DNA from: Paenibacillus validus NBRC 15382
GTDB taxonomy: Bacteria > Bacillota > Bacilli > Paenibacillales > NBRC-103111
DNA: 37,833 nt
Assembly (NCBI RefSeq): GCF_004000985.1
Contig: NZ_BIMH01000046.1
Coordinates: forward strand, 1-37,833
Direction of reading: 5' to 3'
In this document: piece after piece, positions 33,696 to 37,833 of the stretch
Layout of the letters: the number at the start of each line of letters is the position of its first letter
How positions within the stretch are numbered: position 1 is the first letter of the stretch
Made by a program: the position numbers and the translations under genes
The notes under the pieces: generated by a model
What the model was told of the DNA's origin: nothing
The model's database searches: none
Seen by the model: the letters and a program-made list of their open reading frames with translations, nothing else

Positions 33696-33761
33696 GTTGC
33701 GCTAGTTGCTCACAGCTGTCCAAGCGCCCACATGAAGACAGCCGTTCATCGCATCATCTGA
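33688..33761 (-). promoter_or_regulatory. Class II cyclic-di-GMP riboswitch (c-di-GMP-II, GEMM-II) upstream of pilB
   Basis: The minus-strand RNA has the class II core in order: GATGAA near the 5' side, TGGGCGCTTG, and at the 3' end AGCGCAACCGACC. Three helices can be traced: P1 TCAG/CTGA (33761-33758 with 33691-33688); an 8-bp stem CGGCTGTC/GACAGCTG (33744-33737 with 33720-33713); and a pseudoknot GCGCT/AGCGC (33727-33723 with 33703-33699). The same helices exist with different bases in the known clostridial class II aptamer, so the match is supported by covariation, not only by identity. It lies between the promoter and the terminator of the pilB leader. Confidence 0.9.
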
Positions 33762-33796
33762 AGAAATAATATGAAAATCATGCCCTATCTACTATT

Positions 33797-33826
33797 ATTT
33801 AAGCACAATTCATACGAAGTCGTCAA
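33797..33826 (-). promoter_or_regulatory. Promoter of the pil operon
   Basis: On the minus strand TTGACG (33826-33821) and TTAAAT (33802-33797) lie 18 nt apart; TGC directly before the -10 gives an extended -10. Transcription would start near 33790, about 30 nt before the riboswitch. Confidence 0.55.
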
Positions 33827-33861
33827 TGAAAAATAGATCTTAAACCCTATTATTTCGTCAT

Positions 33862-33885
33862 AATTCGACAAATATTATTCGAATT
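33862..33885. repeat. Inverted repeat upstream of the pil promoter
   Basis: AATTCGA (33862-33868) and TCGAATT (33879-33885) are perfect inverted arms with a 10-nt AT-rich centre, between the YfhP-like stop and the pil promoter. It could be a regulator site; without a T-run it is a poor terminator. Confidence 0.4.
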
Positions 33886-33894
33886 TGCCCTAGA

Positions 33895-34857
33895 CTAGAC
33901 GAATGGCGGGGCCCACGCTTTCTTTTTCCAGCCGAAGGAATAACCCGTCACTTTCATATCGCGATCCAGCATCACATCGACACCGAACGGCAGCTGATGA
34001 TTATACCAGAAGCGGACATCCCTCCACTTCACGACATAACCGTCCTGTCCTGCCGAACAAGAGACATGAATCCGCTGCGCAAACTGCAGGAAGGCTCTTA
34101 CGCCGTCCGTTGACTTGGAAGCCTCGACAATCGAATCGAATGCTTCCTTGACGTAGATGTCTTTCACCTCGACATGCTTCCCCCGCACATGACCTGTATA
34201 AAAGCAATCCTCCGTTTCCACCACGAACTGCCATCGAAACCAGTGAAACCCGGGCGCAACCTGATAAATGCCTTCGTAAGGCAGCTGGTGCCGGACGCGA
34301 GCTACGACGCGGAGGTGATGTGCCGCGCGGACTGCGATATATCCCGCCGTCACCGCATAAACGGCCACAAACAACAGGCCCGGATTCGTCCCCGACGCTA
34401 TCCACCATAGAACGCCCCCGGCATGCAGGGCAAACAGGAACGGATCGAAGATCGATAATACGTCCAGATGCTGCCACTTTCGGGTAAACGGACGAAAGCA
34501 CTGAACGCCGTAAGCGTTAAACCAGTCCAGCAATACGTGGAAACCTACCGCGGCAAATATCCAGGCCAGCAGCAGGCCGACATGCGCCCACACCCCGAAC
34601 GTCCAGGCGATCGGCAGCGCCAACACTAGCGGCCAAACGAACAGCGCCGGCAGCGAATGCGTTACGCCGCGATGCACCCGAATATAGGTCGAGTAACCGC
34701 GAACTCTCGCCAATGTATCGAAATCCGGCGCTTGCGAACCGACCATCGTCGCCGTCAGCATCGCTTGAAACAAAACCGGATCAGCGGACACCTCCGGATG
34801 TAGCATGGCCAAGCCCGTCAGCGTCGTCCCGAATAACAGATGGCTACCCGTATCCAT
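33895..34857 (-). CDS. YfhP/YdjM-like membrane-bound metal-dependent hydrolase
   Basis: 320-residue membrane protein of the YdjM/YfhP family (LexA-regulated membrane hydrolase family in E. coli nomenclature). Metal-ligand-like motifs are MDTGSHLLFG at the N-terminus, GSQAPDFDTLARVRG, VHRGVTHSLPALF and GFHVLLDWFNAYG, with at least four membrane segments. The C-terminal ~120 residues are soluble. Substrate is unknown. ATG 34857 follows GGGGGTG by 6 nt; GTG at 34866 is the alternative. It starts 19 nt after the acyltransferase stop, on the same strand. Confidence 0.82.
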   Translation of the reverse strand: MDTGSHLLFGTTLTGLAMLHPEVSADPVLFQAMLTATMVGSQAPDFDTLARVRGYSTYIRVHRGVTHSLPALFVWPLVLALPIAWTFGVWAHVGLLLAWIFAAVGFHVLLDWFNAYGVQCFRPFTRKWQHLDVLSIFDPFLFALHAGGVLWWIASGTNPGLLFVAVYAVTAGYIAVRAAHHLRVVARVRHQLPYEGIYQVAPGFHWFRWQFVVETEDCFYTGHVRGKHVEVKDIYVKEAFDSIVEASKSTDGVRAFLQFAQRIHVSCSAGQDGYVVKWRDVRFWYNHQLPFGVDVMLDRDMKVTGYSFGWKKKAWAPPFV

Positions 34858-34876
34858 CTCGGACACCCCCTGCCGT

Positions 34877-35821
34877 TTAGGCGGAATGCGTTTCTTTCCC
34901 TGCGTCTTGTTCCGCTTCAGTACGGCATTCCTGCTCCCACCGTTCCTGAGCGTTAAACCAATAAAACCATTGCGCCGGATGTTCGCGTATCACGCGTTCC
35001 ATGAACCGATTCAACAAACGGGTCGCCTCGGAACGGGTGGAACGGCTGAAAGACGAGGATAAGTGAAGCGCCGGTTCAAACGTTAACCGGTGAACAAACC
35101 CGCGATCCCGCCGCCCGTAGAACGGAACAAGCGGCGCCTGTTGTTCAATCGCCAGCGTCGAAGCGCCTTGCGGCGTCCGGGTCTGCTTGCCGAAAAACCG
35201 TGAGGGCGGGAATGTCGGACGCCAGAAATCGCCTAACAAAAATACGATGCCTCCGTTATGAAGATGCTTCTTCAGTTTACGAAGCAGCTCCAATGACGGC
35301 GTTCGATCATAATCAAGCCCGGGACAACCAAGCGCTTGAAATTTTAAATAGAACGGTCTTAGCTCCTCGCTGCCTGCAGTCGCAACCGTCAAGCAATCGT
35401 ACTTCTGACATAGATACCAATAGTAGTAAAAAAAGTTGCCGCAATGCGGTGTATACACGATCGCACCTCGGCCCAGGCGGAGCGCTTCTTCCAAGCAGGC
35501 TTCGCCTTCTACCCGGAAACGTCCGGTTCCGCCGGCCGGCAGACGGTAGGATTCAATCGCTATTTCGTAGAGGGCAAAGACGACATTCTCATAATAACGA
35601 TAACGAACGCTCTTCAGATCCCGCACCTTGCGATCAGGCAGCAGCTCAAGCATATTGCTCAGGATCCGCTGCCGCAGCCGGACGCCGCCGAGCATATACA
35701 AGAGCAGCGCCGCAGCGCGGCAAACGGCAACCATTATACCGAGCGGTACCCGGCCTGTGAATCGAGCGATACGTTGTAACATTCGTTCGTTCCCGGTGAC
35801 TTTCGCGATCCATTCATACAA
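34877..35821 (-). CDS. LpxL/HtrB-like lysophospholipid acyltransferase family protein
   Basis: 314-residue membrane-associated acyltransferase-like protein. After an N-terminal hydrophobic segment (about 27-46) come RLRQRILSNMLELLPDRK and YENVVFALYEIAIESYRL, matching the LpxL/HtrB family. The catalytic motif appears as YTPHCGNFFYYY: His is present, but the acidic residue expected five positions later is Phe. VFLLGDFWRP and PQGASTLAIEQQAPLVPFY match the substrate-binding region. Monoderms lack lipid A, so the acceptor must be another lipid. Start is TTG 35821, 10 nt after GGAGG. It follows the truncated OlsB-like gene by 30 nt. Confidence 0.8.
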   Translation of the reverse strand: MYEWIAKVTGNERMLQRIARFTGRVPLGIMVAVCRAAALLLYMLGGVRLRQRILSNMLELLPDRKVRDLKSVRYRYYENVVFALYEIAIESYRLPAGGTGRFRVEGEACLEEALRLGRGAIVYTPHCGNFFYYYWYLCQKYDCLTVATAGSEELRPFYLKFQALGCPGLDYDRTPSLELLRKLKKHLHNGGIVFLLGDFWRPTFPPSRFFGKQTRTPQGASTLAIEQQAPLVPFYGRRDRGFVHRLTFEPALHLSSSFSRSTRSEATRLLNRFMERVIREHPAQWFYWFNAQERWEQECRTEAEQDAGKETHSA

Positions 35822-35851
35822 ACCGTTGACGCCTCCTCCGCATATAAACGT

Positions 35852-36199
35852 TTATCTAGACATAAACCGCTTTTGATACCGTTTCGTCACACGGTCCTTC
35901 TCCAGAACGATGAAGAAGTCTACCGTATCGAACAACGCATCGTAAGCCGGCTCGCCGCCGATTTCGGCGCCCAGCCATTGATAACCTTTCATCAGCGGCG
36001 GCAGCTTGCGGAAAATATCTTTATCGCTCAGCTCGCTCTCAATGAGCTGCAGTCCGGCGATCCGATGGGAGTCCAGCGGCCGGACGCCGAATCGGTCGGT
36101 GATGACTTGCTTTCGCCGCAGCAGCGTATACATTTCGTTCACGTCGGCGATCGTTGTCAGATGCATGCTGGCACAGCCGATCATATAGCGATAGTCGTT
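35852..36199 (-). pseudogene. OlsB/hemolysin-like GNAT acyltransferase, 3' fragment cut by an IS110-family element
   Basis: About 115 codons of the C-terminal part remain. YRYMIGCASMHL, followed by LPPLMKGYQWLGAEIGGEPA and DTVDFFIVLEKDRV, matches the end of L-ornithine N-alpha-acyltransferase (OlsB)/hemolysin-family proteins. The frame is open back to TTAACGACTATCGC near 36199, then meets TAA inside the insertion element. The N-terminal half is absent here; the extreme right edge of the window reads ATGACGCTGCT on the minus strand, compatible with the host gene resuming (Met-Thr-Leu-Leu). The next gene encodes an acyltransferase, so this may have been a lipid synthesis pair. Confidence 0.7.
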
Positions 36200-36207
36200 A
36201 AGTTATG

Positions 36208-36217
36208 ATGAACGTGA
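36208..36217 (+). repeat. Left subterminal inverted repeat of the IS
   Basis: ATGAACGTGA, perfectly inverted at 37813-37822 (TCACGTTCAT). It lies about 10 nt inside the inferred left junction. Confidence 0.75.
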
Positions 36218-36308
36218 GACAGCTCCGTATTTGCTTGAAATCGTAGGTTAGAATGGAAAGTAGGGAAACCAACCATTTCAGAGCTACAAAGCAAAAGGAG
36301 CTGTTAGT

Positions 36309-37421
36309 ATGCAGTCTACCACAAAATTCATTGGTTTAGATGTCTCAAAAGAAAAAATTGCAGTTGCGATTGCTGAAGCAGGTCGAGAAGAACCTAGATG
36401 GTACGGTACCATTCCACACACCGCCGAGGCGCTTCGAAAATTGATCAAACAACTGGGCGGCAAAGAAACGCTAGCGTTTTGCTATGAAGCTGGCCCAACA
36501 GGCTATGAGGCCTACCGGTGGATTACGTCTATGGGTGCGCAATGTTGTGTAATCGCCCCCACGCTTATTCCCAAGCGAGCAGGTGATCGTATTAAAACGG
36601 ATCGCCGCGATGCGCTGCAGTTGGCACGACTGTTTCGTGCTGGGGAACTAACGTCTATCTACGTTCCAACTCGGGAAGACGAAGCGCTGCGCGATCTTAT
36701 TCGGGCACGGTCCGATGCAAGAGAGGACTTACATCGTGCCAGACAGCGACTGATTAAATTTTTATTGCGGCAACAAATTCATCCTCCCGTCACGATTAAA
36801 CGACGCTGGACGCAGAAGTATCGGAATTGGCTGGACACGCTCAAGTTTGAAACGCAACCCGCCCATCAAGCCATGTGGAAAGAATACAAATATGCTGTTC
36901 ATGAGGCTGAACAACGGCAGAAACGACTGGAGGCTTCCATTATGGAAGAAGCCAGCAAGGGCGCAAAAGCGTCGGTCATTCATGTTTTGCAGTCGTTGCG
37001 TGGCATAGCTCTATTAACTGCCGTTACGATTGCAGCAGAGATTGGAAGTTTTAAACGCTTTCGATCTCCTGCACAATTGATGGCCTATCTGGGATTGGTG
37101 CCTCGCGAACACTCCTCGGGACAAACAGTACGGAGAGGCTCAATGACAAAAGCAGGGAATACTCATTTGCGTCGAGCTATTATTGAAGCCTCCTGGAGCT
37201 ACCGTTATAGCCCAGCCGTCAAAGGGGAATTAGCAGAACGACTGAGCGGACAATCAGCCGAAGTTCAAGCGATTTCGTGGAAAGCACAAGAACGTCTGCA
37301 TGGTAAGTACAAGCGTTTGGTTTATGGGAAAGGAAGACCTGCGAATATAGCTATTGGCGCTGTTGCGCGGGAATTGACAGGATTCATCTGGGCTGTTGCG
37401 CACACATTGGAGGAAGCATAG
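36309..37421 (+). CDS. IS110/IS1111-family DEDD transposase
   Basis: 370-residue recombinase. The N-terminal RuvC-like domain has FIGLDVSKEKIAVAI (D11), FCYEAGPTGYEAYR (E60) and KTDRRDALQLARLF (D98, D101), the DEDD set. The C-terminal Tnp_20 domain has LRGIALLTAVTIAAEIGSF and the serine motif SSGQTVRRGSMTKAGNTHLR, with Ser278 the likely nucleophile. Full length for the family with no frameshift, so the element may be active. ATG 36309 follows GGAG by 8 nt. Codon use is more AT-rich than flanking genes. Confidence 0.95.
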   Translation: MQSTTKFIGLDVSKEKIAVAIAEAGREEPRWYGTIPHTAEALRKLIKQLGGKETLAFCYEAGPTGYEAYRWITSMGAQCCVIAPTLIPKRAGDRIKTDRRDALQLARLFRAGELTSIYVPTREDEALRDLIRARSDAREDLHRARQRLIKFLLRQQIHPPVTIKRRWTQKYRNWLDTLKFETQPAHQAMWKEYKYAVHEAEQRQKRLEASIMEEASKGAKASVIHVLQSLRGIALLTAVTIAAEIGSFKRFRSPAQLMAYLGLVPREHSSGQTVRRGSMTKAGNTHLRRAIIEASWSYRYSPAVKGELAERLSGQSAEVQAISWKAQERLHGKYKRLVYGKGRPANIAIGAVARELTGFIWAVAHTLEEA

Positions 37422-37812
37422 CTGGTTGCCCCCCTTCCGTCCCCCGCTGGGGATACGCAGGAGGCTTTGCCCCCTGCACCCCCACACTCGCCGTGAGGCG
37501 AGTTCACCAGCAAAAAGCTGGTGAACCATTGAAAGTGTTGTGAGTTGTGTAAAACCGCTTGTCAAGGAGATCACTTGACAAGCTCCCGTTAGAGCATTGT
37601 GCCCGGAGGCAAAGGACAGGTATAAGGGAGAATCCGCGTTTTGACGCTGCACTAGGGGTGAACCCCGAACGTGCGATGTAAGTTAGCGTAAGCTCCCTTT
37701 GACGTAGGCTTACCATGTGGTACCCAACCCACGGATAGCAGTGTGCCAACCGTCGCTCACATTTTGCCTCCGTGCACAGCGCTCTAGCGGAAAAACAGCG
37801 GGGCTTGACAAG
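37422..37812 (+). ncRNA. Candidate bridge RNA region in the IS right end
   Basis: Noncoding, structured segment between the transposase stop and the right inverted repeat. Clear hairpins: ACTCGCC/GGCGAGT (37486-37492 with 37497-37503), TTCACCAGC/GCTGGTGAA (37503-37511 with 37517-37525), GCTTGTCAAG/CTTGACAAGC (37557-37566 with 37574-37583) and GGGG/CCCC (37655-37658 with 37663-37666). Around the last hairpin, TGACGCTGC (37642-37650), GAACGTG (37667-37673) and TAAGTTA (37678-37684) match sequences at the element's two junctions. Exact RNA ends cannot be set from the sequence. Confidence 0.6.
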
Positions 37813-37822
37813 TCACGTTCAT
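37813..37822 (-). repeat. Right subterminal inverted repeat of the IS
   Basis: TCACGTTCAT, the exact inverse of 36208-36217. About 10 nt separate it from the window edge, where host sequence probably begins. Confidence 0.75.
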
Positions 37823-37833
37823 AGCAGCGTCAT

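Larger units (their letters stand above)
36200..37829 (+). mobile_element. IS110-family insertion sequence, IS1111-type
   Basis: About 1.63 kb; the exact ends are approximate. It encodes a DEDD-type transposase, has identical subterminal inverted repeats ATGAACGTGA/TCACGTTCAT, a short left noncoding end (~90 nt) and a long structured right noncoding end (~390 nt). Subterminal repeats and the ncRNA downstream of the transposase are the hallmarks of the IS1111 subgroup. It interrupts an OlsB-like gene. No obvious target duplication, as expected for the family. Confidence 0.82.

Noticed and set aside
37422..37812. Group II intron or rRNA-like structured RNA
   Set aside because: The hairpin-rich segment looked intron-like at first (GTGCG-type starts), but no domain V or reverse transcriptase is present, and its position within an IS110-family right end explains it better.

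Overview
The window looks like chromosome from a spore-forming, monoderm Bacillota of the Paenibacillaceae (Paenibacillus or a close relative). The evidence is a moderately high G+C content, strong GGAGG-type ribosome binding sites with frequent GTG/TTG starts, sigma-A-like promoters, and genes typical of that group: mrfA/mrfB, a YlmA-like ABC ATPase, a YfhP/YdjM-like hydrolase and a CruF-like carotenoid protein. No secretin or other outer-membrane pilus part is visible. Most genes are on the minus strand, so operons read from right to left. No tRNA, rRNA or CRISPR array was seen.

Region 1 (about 1-9013, minus) is a Tad-type (Flp) pilus operon: a promoter, a leader containing a terminator-like hairpin, then tadZ/cpaE-like, tadA/cpaF, tadB, tadC, a tiny Flp-like pilin, a TadE-like protein, a large TadG-like coiled-coil protein, a second TadE-like protein and a TadV/CpaA prepilin peptidase that runs off the left edge. 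Region 2 (9041-9780) is an AT-rich two-gene module: a small protein followed by a GNAT acetyltransferase, resembling a toxin-antitoxin pair. Region 3 (10145-19287, minus) is a compact operon rich in DNA repair: mrfA, mrfB, an Fpg/Nei-like glycosylase, endonuclease IV, a receiver-domain protein, an ABC ATPase, an FtsJ/RlmM-like methyltransferase, a class I methyltransferase and a DinB-fold protein. The mrfA promoter carries a near-consensus LexA box in its spacer. Region 4 (19427-20843) holds a small ORF coupled to a carotenoid biosynthesis membrane protein, a bidirectional terminator and a short conserved-looking protein.

Region 5 (20944-33826) is a complete type IV pilus locus. pilB-pilT-pilC-pilA-pilD-pilM-pilN-pilO plus a secreted copper-amine-oxidase-N-like protein are on the minus strand. 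Two minor pilin genes (pilV/pilW-like) are on the plus strand, and a divergent gene encodes a 733-residue GspK/PilX-like prepilin whose passenger is a long beta-solenoid of about 22-residue repeats. The pilB leader contains what I read as a class II cyclic-di-GMP riboswitch overlapping an intrinsic terminator, with the geometry of an ON switch. PilB itself starts with a tandem MshEN cyclic-di-GMP-binding motif. Cyclic di-GMP is therefore predicted to control this pilus at two levels.

Region 6 (33895-37833) has a YfhP-like membrane hydrolase, an LpxL/HtrB-like acyltransferase lacking the usual acidic catalytic residue, and the 3' fragment of an OlsB-like acyltransferase gene interrupted by an IS110-family element of the IS1111 type. 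That element has subterminal inverted repeats and a structured noncoding right end of about 390 nt. This segment has short matches to both element/host junctions, as expected of a bridge RNA.
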